Positions 23,997 to 35,117 of a stretch of 64,000 bases of DNA are shown one piece after another. The notes beneath the pieces were generated by a model. That model made no database searches, was not told the DNA's origin, and worked only from the letters and a program-made list of their open reading frames with translations. Location: positions 62,001-126,000 of the forward strand of contig CAWFCZ010000018.1 of the NCBI GenBank assembly GCA_963814355.1. The letters run 5' to 3'. A program made the translations under genes and the position numbers. The DNA comes from JADGOV01 sp963814355. GTDB taxonomy: Bacteria; Actinomycetota; Actinomycetes; JADGOV01. Position 1 is the first letter of the stretch, and every line of letters starts with the position of its first letter.

Positions 23997-24182
23997 TTGG
24001 AGCGTCAGCAGAGCATCGCCCCGGGCAAGGCACCGGAGGTCGGCGAGTCCACCGATGTGGAGGCTGCGCTGACTGCGGAACGGGGGTCTGTCCCGGCGGT
24101 CCCGGACCGCGCCGGCGAGCCCGACCCGGAAGGCGGTCCCCCGGACGGCACCGCGGGCGTCAGCGCGGGCGGCGCGGGCTGA
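23997..24182 (+). CDS. Small disordered protein
   Basis: A 61-residue frame starting with TTG at 23997, preceded by a strong GGAGGAG site seven bases upstream. The product begins LERQQSIAPGKAPEVGESTD and ends GTAGVSAGGAG; it is rich in Pro, Gly, Glu and Asp and should be unstructured. It follows the SDR gene by 50 bp and is probably on the same transcript. I do not recognise it. The ribosome site is the main support; composition alone would not justify a call. Confidence 0.45.
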   Translation: MERQQSIAPGKAPEVGESTDVEAALTAERGSVPAVPDRAGEPDPEGGPPDGTAGVSAGGAG

Positions 24183-24209
24183 GCACCGCCGGTGCGACGC
24201 TGGAAGCGC

Positions 24210-25196
24210 TCACTCCCGGAGCGTAGGAATCCACCGGCGCGCACGGGGGCCGAGGGGTGCGAGTTGGTCGCGGTCCCGGGCCGCCGCGGTTTCGGCGGTG
24301 GGCCACAGCTTGTCGATCTCGGCGTTGAGTTCGGCCCCGATCAGCACGGCGAGCGCGGTCATGTAGAGGAACAGCAGCATGGCGATCGGGGCGGACAGGG
24401 AGGAGTACGTCGACGACGCCCGGATCACCACGCCGACGTACCAGCGCAGCGCGATGCTGCCGAGCAGCCAGATTGTCATGGCCAGCACCGACCCGGGCAG
24501 GGCCCGCAGCCACTGGGTCCGGATCGGCACCGAGAGGTGGTAGAGGGTGGTCAGCAGACCGATGCAGCCGAGCACCACCACCGGCCAGTACGCCGCGTGC
24601 ACGGCGGTGGACACATCGGGCCGTAGCGATTCAGGCGCCAGCCGCACTAGCAAGCCGGGTCCGAGGACCAGGGCCGGCAGCATCACGATGCCAGTCACCA
24701 CCGCGCCGAGGTAGAGCGCGAGGGCGAGTAACCGGCTCCGGATGGCGGAGCGGCGATCCCGCAGGTCATAGGCGATGGTGATGGTGTTGACGTACGTGCT
24801 CATCGCCGTCGACCCGGACCACAGCGAGAGCAGGAAGCCGACCGACACCACATCGAGTCGGCCGGCCTTGAGCACCGCCTCGACCGCGGGATGCACGACG
24901 TTCTGGACCGCGTTCGGGGCCAGCACCCGGCTCGCCGCGTCGAGGATCGCCCGCTCCACGTCGGCGACCGTGTCCGGGCCTAGCCACCCGCCGAAGAAGC
25001 CGATCGTACCCACCACGGCCAGCAGCAGCGGCGGCAGGCTGAGCAGTTGCCAGAAGGCCGCTTCGGCGGAGAGCCCGAGCACCCGGTCGGCCCAGAACTC
25101 CCGCGCGGTGCTGACCAGCAGGAGGCGCAGCCCGCGCGGTGACCATGGCCGGAACGCCAGCGGCGCAGGCACCCGGGCGGAGGTCACGCCCGCCAT
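24210..25196 (-). CDS. YihY/BrkB-family membrane protein
   Basis: Inner-membrane protein with about six helices, 328 residues. It has the features of the YihY (once RNase BN) family: DRVLGLSAEAAFWQLLSLPP before the first helix, SLWSGSTAMSTYVNTITIAY and the later SIALRWYVGVVIRASSTYSS, then LLFLYMTALAVLIGAELNAE. The function is not settled for the family; it is not a ribonuclease. The frame opens at 25235, but the ATG at 25196 leaves 52 bp to the divergent glgX start and is the likelier start. It converges on the small ORF ending at 24182. Confidence 0.88.
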   Translation of the reverse strand: MAGVTSARVPAPLAFRPWSPRGLRLLLVSTAREFWADRVLGLSAEAAFWQLLSLPPLLLAVVGTIGFFGGWLGPDTVADVERAILDAASRVLAPNAVQNVVHPAVEAVLKAGRLDVVSVGFLLSLWSGSTAMSTYVNTITIAYDLRDRRSAIRSRLLALALYLGAVVTGIVMLPALVLGPGLLVRLAPESLRPDVSTAVHAAYWPVVVLGCIGLLTTLYHLSVPIRTQWLRALPGSVLAMTIWLLGSIALRWYVGVVIRASSTYSSLSAPIAMLLFLYMTALAVLIGAELNAEIDKLWPTAETAAARDRDQLAPLGPRARRWIPTLRE

Positions 25197-25236
25197 TGTC
25201 GCCGAGGGGGCGGCTGCCGTACGGCCGCGGGCCACG

Positions 25237-25242
25237 TACGGT
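25237..25242 (+). promoter_or_regulatory. -10 box of glgX-treY-treZ, leaderless type
   Basis: TACGGT, six bases before the glgX ATG. It lies in a 13-base sequence shared with the promoter of the AcnR-like gene (7904-7916). Confidence 0.5.
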
Positions 25243-25248
25243 TTGCGG

Positions 25249-27351
<2,103 letters not shown>

Positions 27352-27352
27352 G

Positions 27353-29653
27353 GTGGGCGTCCCGCTCTCCACCTACCGGGTGCAGCTGCAACCGGGGTTC
27401 GGCTTCGTCGAGGCCGCCGCCATCGTGGGTTACCTGGCCGACCTCGGCGTCACGCACCTGTACTGCTCTCCCGTCCTGCAGGCCGCACCGGGGTCCTCCC
27501 ACGGCTACGACGTGGTCGACCCGTCGCGGCTGTCCGACGACCTCGGAGGGGACGCCGGGTGGGCGGAGTTGGTCGCGGCCACCCGGCAGCACGGCCTGGG
27601 CATCGTCCTCGACGTGGTACCCAACCACATGGCCACCGCCCCGCAGAACGCCCGCTGGCAGGAACTACTGGCCACCGGCCGCGACGGTCCGGCGGCCGAC
27701 TGGTTCGACGTGGACTGGGAGGCCCAGCAGGGTCGGGTCCTGCTGCCGGTACTCGGCGAACCGCTGGCGCAGGCCCCGCTCGCGCGCGACGCCACCGGCG
27801 TGCACTACTTCGAGCACACCTACCCCGACTCGGAGCACTACCGGCTCGCCTGGTGGCGGCTCGGCGCGGAAGAGCTCAACTACCGCCGGTTCTTCGACGT
27901 GACCTCGCTGGTCGCGGTCCGGGTCGAGGACCCCGACGTGTTCGCCGCGACGTCGGCGCGGATCCTCGCGCTGATCGACGCCGGCGAGGTCGACGGCCTG
28001 CGGATCGACCACCCCGACGGGCTCGCCGATCCGGTGGGGTACCTCGAGCGACTCGAGGAGGCCACCGGCGGCACCTGGGTCGTCGTGGAGAAGATCCTCG
28101 AGCCCGGGGAGCAGCTGGACGCCGACTGGCCGTGTGCCGGTACCACCGGCTATGACGCGCTCCGGCGGATCGGCGGTGTGCTGCTCGACCCGGCCGGCGC
28201 CGAACCGCTCAGCAAGCTGTACGCGGAGATCACCGGCAGTTCGGCGAGCTTCGCCGAGGTGGTCGAGCCCTCGAAAGCCGACGTGCTGGAGAACGTGCTG
28301 GCCGCCGAGGTGTCCCGGCTGGTCCGGGTCGCCTACCGGGCATCCCGGGCGCGGCAGCAGGACCTCTCCGAACGCGGGCTGCGGGCCGGCTTGCTCGCCC
28401 TGCTCGGCGCGTTCGACGTGTACCGGGCCTACGTTCGGCCCGGCGTGGCGCTGACCGACCAGGCCCGCGACCGGCTGGACGCCGCCACCGCCCGGGCGGT
28501 GAGCCGGGAACCGACGCGCGCCACGGAGATCCGGTTCCTGGGTGAACTGGCGGTCACCGACACCGAGTTCGCCGTCCGGTTCCAGCAGACCTGCGGCCCA
28601 GTGATGGCCAAGGGTGTGGAGGACACCGCGTTCTACCGCTGGTTCCGGCTCTGTGCCCTCAACGAGGTCGGCGGCAGCCCGGACCACTTCGGCCTCAGCG
28701 TCGCCGACTTCCATGCCGCGGCCGCCATGCTGCAGCGGGATTGGCCGGAGTCGATGACCGCGCTGACCACCCACGACACGAAGCGGTCAGAAGACGTCCG
28801 GGCCCGGCTCGCGGTGCTCGCCGAACTGCCGGCGGAATGGGCGGACGCGGTCGGCGAATGGCGGTCCCGGCACACCTTTGGCGACCCGAACCTGGAGTAC
28901 CTGTGCTGGCAGACCCTGGTCGGGGCCTGGCCGATCGACGTCGATCGGGTCCGGGCGTACCTGGAAAAAGCCTCCCGGGAAGCCAAACTGCGGACCTCCT
29001 GGACCGACCCCGATCCGGGCTACGAGCGCGACCGCGACGCCTTTGTGACCTGCATCTTCGCCGATGTGGCGCTGCTCGCCGACATCGAAGCGTGGGTCCG
29101 GGAGCACCTCGCGCGCCCCGGCCGGTCCAACGTGCTGTCCCAGAAGCTGCTGCAGCTCGCCATGCCCGGCGTCCCGGACGTCTACCAGGGCACCGAGTAC
29201 GAGACGCTGTCCCTGGTCGACCCGGACAACCGCCGCCCGGTGGACTACCAACAGCGGGTCCGGCTGCTGGCCGATCTGGCCGGCGGACCCGCGGGTCCTG
29301 CCGACGACGTGGACGCCGCCAAGCTGACGGTGCTCAGCCAGGCGCTGCGGCTGCGGCGCGGGAGGCCGGCGGCCTTCCGCGGGCCATACCGCCCGCTGAC
29401 CGCGGACGGCGACGCGGCGCAACACCTCGTCGGGTTCACCCGGGCCGACGCCGACGGCCCGGCCGTCGCGGCGCTGGCCACCCGGCTGCCGGTGGGTCTC
29501 GCCCGGCGTGGTGGGTGGAACGGGACCACCGTGAACCTGCCGGCCGGGCGGTGGCGCGACGAGCTGACCGGCGTCACCTACGACGGCACGAATGCGGTCG
29601 CGCTGGCGGAGATCTTCACGGCCTTGCCGGTGGCGCTGCTGTGCCGGACGTGA
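27353..29653 (+). CDS. treY: Maltooligosyl trehalose synthase
   Basis: Isomerises the reducing end of an alpha-1,4-glucan to a trehalose unit; 766 residues, cytoplasmic. It begins PLSTYRVQLQPGFGFVEAAA, the family signature. GH13 motifs are DVVPNHMATAP (region I), VDGLRIDHPDGLADP (nucleophile Asp), VVVEKILEPGEQL (Glu) and LTTHDTKRSEDVRARLA (Asp). The GTG start follows the glgX stop by one base, so translation is coupled. With treZ downstream, it makes trehalose from glycogen chains released by GlgX. Confidence 0.97.
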   Translation: MGVPLSTYRVQLQPGFGFVEAAAIVGYLADLGVTHLYCSPVLQAAPGSSHGYDVVDPSRLSDDLGGDAGWAELVAATRQHGLGIVLDVVPNHMATAPQNARWQELLATGRDGPAADWFDVDWEAQQGRVLLPVLGEPLAQAPLARDATGVHYFEHTYPDSEHYRLAWWRLGAEELNYRRFFDVTSLVAVRVEDPDVFAATSARILALIDAGEVDGLRIDHPDGLADPVGYLERLEEATGGTWVVVEKILEPGEQLDADWPCAGTTGYDALRRIGGVLLDPAGAEPLSKLYAEITGSSASFAEVVEPSKADVLENVLAAEVSRLVRVAYRASRARQQDLSERGLRAGLLALLGAFDVYRAYVRPGVALTDQARDRLDAATARAVSREPTRATEIRFLGELAVTDTEFAVRFQQTCGPVMAKGVEDTAFYRWFRLCALNEVGGSPDHFGLSVADFHAAAAMLQRDWPESMTALTTHDTKRSEDVRARLAVLAELPAEWADAVGEWRSRHTFGDPNLEYLCWQTLVGAWPIDVDRVRAYLEKASREAKLRTSWTDPDPGYERDRDAFVTCIFADVALLADIEAWVREHLARPGRSNVLSQKLLQLAMPGVPDVYQGTEYETLSLVDPDNRRPVDYQQRVRLLADLAGGPAGPADDVDAAKLTVLSQALRLRRGRPAAFRGPYRPLTADGDAAQHLVGFTRADADGPAVAALATRLPVGLARRGGWNGTTVNLPAGRWRDELTGVTYDGTNAVALAEIFTALPVALLCRT

Positions 29654-29720
29654 GGCGGGCGGTGCACACTGTCGGCGCCCGGCGGTGCCGGGCGGATACC
29701 GCTTCGAGAGGTCCACGGCC

Positions 29721-31478
29721 ATGACCACGCTGCGGGTGTGGGCTCCGGACGCGCACCGGGTGGACATCGCGACCCACGACGAGCGCACCTCGATGATCGC
29801 CGGCGCCGGCGGCTGGTGGGAAGCGGAGCTGCCCACTTTGATGCCGGGCGAGGACTACGGATTCGTGCTCGAGGGCGGCGACGTGCTGCCCGACCCGCGC
29901 TCGATGCACCAGCCGCACGGCGTGCACGGCGTGAGCCGGCTCGTCGACCCGGCCGCCTTCGCCTGGACCGACCAGAGCTGGCACGGGTTGCCGCTGGCCG
30001 GCGGGGTGATCTACGAGCTGCACATCGGTACCTTCACCGCGGCCGGCACGCTGGACGCGGCGATCGGCAAGCTGGACCACCTGGCGAACCTCGGCATCGA
30101 CCTGGTCGAGCTGCTACCGGTGAACGCGTTTCCGGGTCGGCGCGGCTGGGGGTACGACGGGGTGGCGCTCTACGCGGTGCAGGACGCCTACGGCGGTCCG
30201 GCCGCGTTGGCCCGCTTTGTCGACGCGGCGCACGCTCGCGGCATCGGGGTGATCCTCGACGTGGTCTACAACCACCTCGGCCCGAGCGGGAACTACCTGG
30301 AACGCTTCGGCCCGTACTTCACCACCCGGCACCGCACCCCCTGGGGGGCCGCGGTGAACTTCGACGACGTCGGGTCGATCGAGGTCCGGCGCTTCGTCCT
30401 GGACAACGCGGTGATGTGGCTACGGGACTACCACATCGACGGGCTGCGGCTCGACGCGATCCACGCCATCATCGACACCTCGGCCATTCCGATCCTCGAG
30501 GAACTCGCAGCCGAGGTGAGCTCACTGAGCGCGCATCTGCGGCGGACGAAGTTCCTGATCGCGGAGAGTGACCTGAACGACCCTCGGGTGGTCCGCAGCC
30601 GGGAAGCCGGCGGGACCGGGCTGGACGCCCAGTGGAGCGACGACTTCCACCATGCCCTGCACGCCCTCCTGACCGGGGAACGTACCGGCTACTACACCGA
30701 TTTCGGCCGCCTGGACGATCTGGCGACCGCCTTCACCGAGGGCTACGTCTACACCGGGGAGCACTCCGCCTACCGTGGCCGGGTACACGGCCGGCGCCCG
30801 CTGTTCCTCCCGGCGCACCGCTTCCTCGGATACCTCCAGGACCACGATCAGGTCGGCAACCGAGCGTGCGGGGAGCGCTCGGCGGCGCTGATGAGCGACG
30901 GGTTGCTGCGGGTGGCCGCCGCGCTGGTCTTGCTGTCCCCGTTCACCCCGATGCTGTGGATGGGCGAGGAGTGGGGCGCCTCCACGCCGTGGATGTACTT
31001 CACCGACCATGACGACCCGGCGCTGGCCGAGGCGGTCCGAAAGGGCCGGACGGAGGAATTCGCCGCCTTCGGCTGGCGGCCGGAAGATGTACCCGACCCG
31101 CAGGACCCGGCGACCTTCAGCCGCTCCACCCTGGACTGGTCGGAGCTGCCCGCCGAGCCGCACGCCAGCCTGCTGGAGTGGCACCGCAAGCTGATCGCGT
31201 TGCGCCGCCGTCATCCGGGGTTCACCGATTCGCGCTTCGAGCAGGTGTCGGTGTCCTACGACGAGGACGCCCGCTGGCTGGTGCTCGGTCGCGGCGCCAC
31301 GCTGGGAGTGGTCTGCAACCTGGCCGGAGATCGGCAGGCCGTGCCGGTGGACGGTACGCCGGTGGACGTGCTGGCGTCCTCCGCTCCCGGCTTCACCTTC
31401 GGCCCGGGGACCGTCGAACTCGACGCCGAGTCCGTCTGCGTCATCCAGTTGCCCGCGGAGGGTTCGACCGACCGCTGA
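29721..31478 (+). CDS. treZ: Maltooligosyl trehalose trehalohydrolase
   Basis: Cleaves maltooligosyl trehalose to free trehalose; 585 residues, GH13. It begins MTTLRVWAPDAHRVDIATHD with a GAGAGGT ribosome site nine bases upstream; the longer frame from 29592 lies inside treY and is not used. Region motifs: DVVYNHLGPSGNY, DGLRLDAIHAIIDTS (nucleophile Asp), FLIAESDLNDPRVV (Glu) and YLQDHDQVGNRACGER (Asp). It is the last gene of the operon; 67 bp separate it from treY. The end product would be trehalose as a protectant or carbon store. Confidence 0.97.
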   Translation: MTTLRVWAPDAHRVDIATHDERTSMIAGAGGWWEAELPTLMPGEDYGFVLEGGDVLPDPRSMHQPHGVHGVSRLVDPAAFAWTDQSWHGLPLAGGVIYELHIGTFTAAGTLDAAIGKLDHLANLGIDLVELLPVNAFPGRRGWGYDGVALYAVQDAYGGPAALARFVDAAHARGIGVILDVVYNHLGPSGNYLERFGPYFTTRHRTPWGAAVNFDDVGSIEVRRFVLDNAVMWLRDYHIDGLRLDAIHAIIDTSAIPILEELAAEVSSLSAHLRRTKFLIAESDLNDPRVVRSREAGGTGLDAQWSDDFHHALHALLTGERTGYYTDFGRLDDLATAFTEGYVYTGEHSAYRGRVHGRRPLFLPAHRFLGYLQDHDQVGNRACGERSAALMSDGLLRVAAALVLLSPFTPMLWMGEEWGASTPWMYFTDHDDPALAEAVRKGRTEEFAAFGWRPEDVPDPQDPATFSRSTLDWSELPAEPHASLLEWHRKLIALRRRHPGFTDSRFEQVSVSYDEDARWLVLGRGATLGVVCNLAGDRQAVPVDGTPVDVLASSAPGFTFGPGTVELDAESVCVIQLPAEGSTDR

Positions 31479-31579
31479 CCAGGACTGTTGCGCTCATCGG
31501 GGTCGGGTCCGCGTTGAGCCTGCTGGCCGGACTGCTCGTCGGGTGCGTTCCTGGCCCGTGAGGAGCACCCGTCGCCACG

Positions 31580-31945
31580 GGGATGTCCGGGACGGGAGGA
31601 TCTCCTGGGTCCGGGCGGCTGGGGAGTCGCTGCGCTCGATCGCGGCCCGGTAGGGCGCAGCCCGTCAAAGGTGAGCCGGGAGCTGGCCTGCAACGGCGAC
31701 TATGAGGACGGTATCGGGCAACGTCGGCGCGCGGGTACCAGCGGCGGGACGGGCTGCGGTGTCCGAGCAGTACCTTGCGGTTGCGCAAGAGCGAGCCCGC
31801 GGTGCGAGTCCTAAGCAGCCATCACCGCACGCGGATCGTCCTATGTGCGTCGCGATGCGTCTTTGCAGCTCCACCAGTCCACGCGCTCGGGTCTGCTCTT
31901 GGTCCCGGCGCAGCGCCGTGTACGGCGGCAACGTCACCACGACGG
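31580..31945 (+). pseudogene. Remnant of an IS30-family transposase
   Basis: One frame reads GRISWVRAAGESLRSIAAR and then hits a stop at 31651; shifting by one base continues GRSPSKVSRELACNGDY. Together they match the N-terminal helix-turn-helix of IS30 transposases (SLRAIARRLGRSPSTVSREL). One missing C before TAGGGCGC would restore the frame. A third frame further on reads EQYLAVAQERARGASPKQ, like the next IS30 segment (YRAVAAQERA...RPK). The DDE catalytic domain is absent and no inverted repeats are seen. It fills most of the 469-bp gap between treZ and the VOC gene. Confidence 0.55.
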
Positions 31946-31947
31946 CC

Positions 31948-32316
31948 TCAGGACTGACCGATGTGCGGGTTGAAAATCAGGCCGAGCACCGTCCCGTGCG
32001 GGGTACGCACCGTCGCAGTGATGATCCCGCCGCCGACCTCGCTCAGCGGCGTGTGCTCGACAGCGCCGGCCAAGAGTGCGATCCGCACCTCATCGGCTAC
32101 GTCGTCGACGCCCCAATAGGTCAATGCCCCGTCGGCCGGGTCGCCATCGGGAAGCAGCCCGAGCTCGTAGCCGGCGACGTTGTAACCGACGTAGAACGGT
32201 TCGTCGAAGTACGGCTGCGCTCCGAGCACTTCAGTCCACCAGGTCCTGGCGGCATCGAGCTCCGGCGCCGGATAGATGACAGTGCGAAGGCCAAGCAGTG
32301 ATAGCGGCATGACCAC
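31948..32316 (-). CDS. VOC-family (glyoxalase-fold) protein
   Basis: Small protein of 122 residues with the paired beta-alpha-beta-beta-beta fold of vicinal oxygen chelate proteins. It begins MVMPLSLLGLRTVIYPAPEL and shows DAARTWWTEVLGAQPYFDEP, the usual first helix, and RTPHGTVLGLIFNPHIG at the end. The metal ligands of classical glyoxalase I are not obvious, so it may bind a small molecule (antibiotic or metabolite) without catalysis. It follows an IS30 remnant and precedes a GNAT gene on the same strand, with 251 bp between them. Confidence 0.8.
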   Translation of the reverse strand: MVMPLSLLGLRTVIYPAPELDAARTWWTEVLGAQPYFDEPFYVGYNVAGYELGLLPDGDPADGALTYWGVDDVADEVRIALLAGAVEHTPLSEVGGGIITATVRTPHGTVLGLIFNPHIGQS

Positions 32317-32567
32317 AGTGAACTAGCCAGGTCAGACATCGACTCTCGCACGACCACGCCTGCCGCCGCGTCACCGCCGCCGACGGCGTATCGTCACGAA
32401 GCGGGAGTCCCGGACCTTCGAACTTCTATCGGGTGCGTCCACCCACACCCACAGCGACGCGCGCCCGACCAGGCGCGCCCCCATGCGAAGCCGGCCAAGC
32501 TGGAGTTCCGGCCTGGTACAGAGCCGATCGATGCCCGGCCCAGCAACTACAGCGGCTCGAGGCCGAT

Positions 32568-33152
32568 CTACCCGCGGCCGGGTCCGCCAGGCGTCGCTGC
32601 GCCGAGGCCCGGGCGGCCGATCCGGTAGACGAAGTGGTCCCGGGGGTCGATCGGGTTGTCCGGTTCCATCTCCCCCTCGGCGATCCGCCGGAAGCCGGCA
32701 CGTTCCAGAGCCCGCCATGACGCGACGTTCCCGGTGCTCACCGGGACGATGACGTCCTGCGCCTCGGGGTAGCTTGACCAGGTCTGGGCAACTAGAGCGG
32801 CAATCATAGCCGCCCCCAGGCCGCGGCCGCGTAGCCGCGCATCGCCGATGAGGTAGTCGATGCTCAACGCCCCTGGCGGCACCGCGCAGAGGGCGGTTAG
32901 CTCGTCGAGGTACTCCTGGTAGGCGGCGATCGGATACCGCTGGATCAGCCCGAAGTCCGCCTGCGCGACGCTGGCCAGGAACATGTCCGTGGCGTCGCGG
33001 CCGTCGACGCTGGGCCCGAAGTCGCGCTCCACCGCATCGGCGGAGGACCGGTGGTGCCACCACCGGTCCACCAGCGGCTCGGCCAGCCAGCCGGCGAGGA
33101 GCGGGAAGTCCTCCCGCCGCAACGGCCGGAAGCTGACCGCGGCGCCCGACAT
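32568..33152 (-). CDS. GNAT-family acetyltransferase, AAC(6')-like
   Basis: Acetyltransferase of 194 residues. It begins SFRPLRREDFPLLAGWLAEP and continues VDRWWHHRSSADAVERDFGP and DFGLIQRYPIAAYQEYLDEL, the pattern of aminoglycoside 6'-N-acetyltransferases and related siderophore-type acyltransferases. The acetyl-CoA loop is DARLRGRGLGAAMIAALVAQ. The closing segment NVASWRALERAGFRRIAEGE is typical GNAT. Whether it modifies an antibiotic is not decided by sequence. The ATG at 33152 is six bases downstream of TAGCCT, so it is likely leaderless. It is divergent from the epimerase gene. Confidence 0.85.
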   Translation of the reverse strand: MSGAAVSFRPLRREDFPLLAGWLAEPLVDRWWHHRSSADAVERDFGPSVDGRDATDMFLASVAQADFGLIQRYPIAAYQEYLDELTALCAVPPGALSIDYLIGDARLRGRGLGAAMIAALVAQTWSSYPEAQDVIVPVSTGNVASWRALERAGFRRIAEGEMEPDNPIDPRDHFVYRIGRPGLGAATPGGPGRG

Positions 33153-33158
33153 CCGCGC

Positions 33159-33164
33159 AGGCTA
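33159..33164 (-). promoter_or_regulatory. -10 box of the AAC(6')-like gene
   Basis: TAGCCT on the minus strand, six bases before the ATG at 33152. Confidence 0.5.
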
Positions 33165-33244
33165 GCCTGCCTCGAAAGGAGGCCGGCTGCGGATGGCCGT
33201 CGCTCCGGTGGGTACCCGACCCGGCGAGCGGGCATCCAGACGGT

Positions 33245-34330
33245 ATGCGCATCGTGGTGACCGGGGCGACCGGCAACGTAGGCACTCCACTGATCCGTCG
33301 GCTGCTCGACGACCCGGCGGTCGCCGCGGTCACCGGGGTCGTTCGCCGGCCACCGGAGGCCTCGATCGCCAAGCTGGACTGGCTGGCCGCCGACCTCGCG
33401 GAGGACAGCGCCGCCGGGCCGCTGGCCGACGCTTTTCGCGGCGCCGACGCGGTGGTCCACCTGGCCTGGGTGATCTCCCCGAGCCACGACCGGGACTACA
33501 TGCGCGCGGTCAACGTCGAGGGCAGCCGGCGGGTGTTCGCCGCAGCCACCGCCGCCGGTGTGCCGGCGCTCGTCCACGCCTCCTCGGTAGGCGCCTACTC
33601 GCGTGGTCCGAAGTACTCCGCGGTGGACGAATCGTGGCCCACCGGCGGGGTCCCGACCTCGACGTACTCCCGGCACAAGGCGACGGTCGAGCGCATCCTC
33701 GACGTATTCGAGGCAGCGCACCCGGCGACGAGGGTGGTCCGGATGCGGCCCGGCCTGATCTTCCAGCGGCAGGCCGCCAGTGCGATCGCCCGGTACTTCC
33801 TCGGGCCGCTGGTTCCCCGGCCGCTGCTGCGTAAGCAGTTCCTTCCGGTGATCCCGGCGGTGAACCGGATCGCCTTGCAGGCGCTGCACGCCGAGGACGC
33901 CGCGGCCGCGTACCACCTGGCGATCACCCGCGAGGTCCGCGGCGCGTTCAACCTGGCCGCCGATCCGGTGCTCGATGCGCCGACACTCGGTGACCTGCTC
34001 GACGCCCGGCCGGTACCGGTCCCGGCCGCCCCGCTGCGGATCCTCGTCGACCTCTCCTGGCGCTTGCACCTGCAACCGACGGAGGCCGGCTGGCTGGACA
34101 TGGGCCGGGACGTGCCGCTGATGGACATCACCCGGGCGCGTAGCGAGCTTGGCTGGATCCCGGCGTACCGCTCGGGCGAGGCGTTGCTGGAGCTGCTCGA
34201 CGGCCTGGCCGACCGCGCGGACGGACCGACCCCGGTGTTGCGGGACAGGCCGTCGGTCGGCCAGCTCATCGGCGACCGGTTCTCCACGCTGCGGGCCGCG
34301 GCCGGCCGCCCGCCGCAGCGGCGCGGCTAG
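33245..34330 (+). CDS. NAD-dependent epimerase/dehydratase (extended SDR)
   Basis: Rossmann-fold enzyme of 361 residues acting on a nucleotide sugar or similar substrate. The cofactor loop is MRIVVTGATGNVGTPLIRRL; ASSVGAYSRG and the catalytic Tyr-Lys in PTSTYSRHKATVERILD are intact. LHAEDAAAAYHLAITREV is the usual region before the substrate domain. The C-terminus is basic and probably disordered. The next gene starts on the last base of its stop, so the two form an operon. The substrate is unknown. Confidence 0.88.
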   Translation: MRIVVTGATGNVGTPLIRRLLDDPAVAAVTGVVRRPPEASIAKLDWLAADLAEDSAAGPLADAFRGADAVVHLAWVISPSHDRDYMRAVNVEGSRRVFAAATAAGVPALVHASSVGAYSRGPKYSAVDESWPTGGVPTSTYSRHKATVERILDVFEAAHPATRVVRMRPGLIFQRQAASAIARYFLGPLVPRPLLRKQFLPVIPAVNRIALQALHAEDAAAAYHLAITREVRGAFNLAADPVLDAPTLGDLLDARPVPVPAAPLRILVDLSWRLHLQPTEAGWLDMGRDVPLMDITRARSELGWIPAYRSGEALLELLDGLADRADGPTPVLRDRPSVGQLIGDRFSTLRAAAGRPPQRRG

Positions 34331-35058
34331 TGCGCCGGCTGCTGCCCTCCCCCGCCGGCGAGGTGGATCTCGACGAGGAATACGCCTGGCCGGCCGGACC
34401 CCGCTGCGTGCGAGCGAACATGGTGGCCAGCCTGGACGGCGCGGCGGTGGCGGACGACGTCTCGGGGACGCTCTCCGGGCCGGCCGACCGGCGGTTGTTC
34501 GCCGTCCTGCGGGGGCTGGCCGAGGTGATCCTGGTCGGTGCCGGCACCGTACGCGGAGAGAACTATGGCGGCGCCCGCCCCAACCCGGAGCGCCGGGCGC
34601 GGCGGCAGGCCGCCGGGCTGGCCAGCGCGCCGCCGATCGCCGTGCTCAGCCGGTCCCTGGATCTGCACCCGGCGACCCGGTTCTTCACCGACACCGCGGT
34701 ACGGCCGATGGTGATCACCTGCGCGTCGGCGCCGGCCGAACGCCGGGCCGCCCTCGCCGAGGTGGCCGACGTGGTGGTGGCCGGCGAGGAAACCGTCGAC
34801 CTGGGCCTGGCGCTCGACCAGCTCGCCGCCGGGGGCTACCGCCGGGTGCTCTGCGAGGGCGGCCCGCAGCTGCTGGCCGGGATGGTGGCCGGGGACCACC
34901 TCGACGAGCTGTGCCTCACGGTCTCGCCAATGCTTGTCGCCGGACCGGCCGGCCGGGTACTTTCCGGGCCCGGCCGGCCGCAGCCGGCCCAGGCACGCCT
35001 GGTGGGCGCCCTGGAAGAGGGCGGAACGCTGTTCCTGCGCTATGGGCTGCGCCCCTGA
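34330..35058 (+). CDS. RibD C-terminal-type pyrimidine reductase
   Basis: Dihydrofolate-reductase-like NADPH reductase of 242 residues, close to the RibD reductase domain of riboflavin synthesis. Signature segments are CVRANMVASLDGAAVADDVS, GLAEVILVGAGTVRGENYGG and the NADPH site RRVLCEGGPQLLAGMVAG, followed by LDELCLTVSPMLVAGPAGRV. There is no deaminase domain, so it is the free-standing actinobacterial form; its reaction (riboflavin step or another reduction) is not certain. The GTG start shares a base with the epimerase stop. A hairpin follows. Confidence 0.9.
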   Translation: MRRLLPSPAGEVDLDEEYAWPAGPRCVRANMVASLDGAAVADDVSGTLSGPADRRLFAVLRGLAEVILVGAGTVRGENYGGARPNPERRARRQAAGLASAPPIAVLSRSLDLHPATRFFTDTAVRPMVITCASAPAERRAALAEVADVVVAGEETVDLGLALDQLAAGGYRRVLCEGGPQLLAGMVAGDHLDELCLTVSPMLVAGPAGRVLSGPGRPQPAQARLVGALEEGGTLFLRYGLRP

Positions 35059-35064
35059 CCTTGG

Positions 35065-35117
35065 CGATCACCTGGCCACGGGAATGCGTGGAGGGGCCAT
35101 CGTTCGCCAGGTGATCG
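35065..35117. terminator. Bidirectional stem-loop between convergent genes
   Basis: CGATCACCTGGC (35065-35076) and GCCAGGTGATCG (35106-35117) are perfect 12-bp inverted arms, with a small CCAC/GTGG stem inside. It fills the 59-bp gap between the reductase stop and the hydrolase stop. Confidence 0.65.

Noticed and set aside
31479..31560. Short hydrophobic peptide with Cys after treZ (ALIGVGSALSLLAGLLVGC)
   Set aside because: It would need a CTG start without a close ribosome site; too short to support.
32317..32567. Minus-strand frame between the VOC and GNAT genes (LGRLRMGARLVGRASLWVWV)
   Set aside because: No start, ribosome site or family match; treated as a 251-bp spacer without a visible gene.
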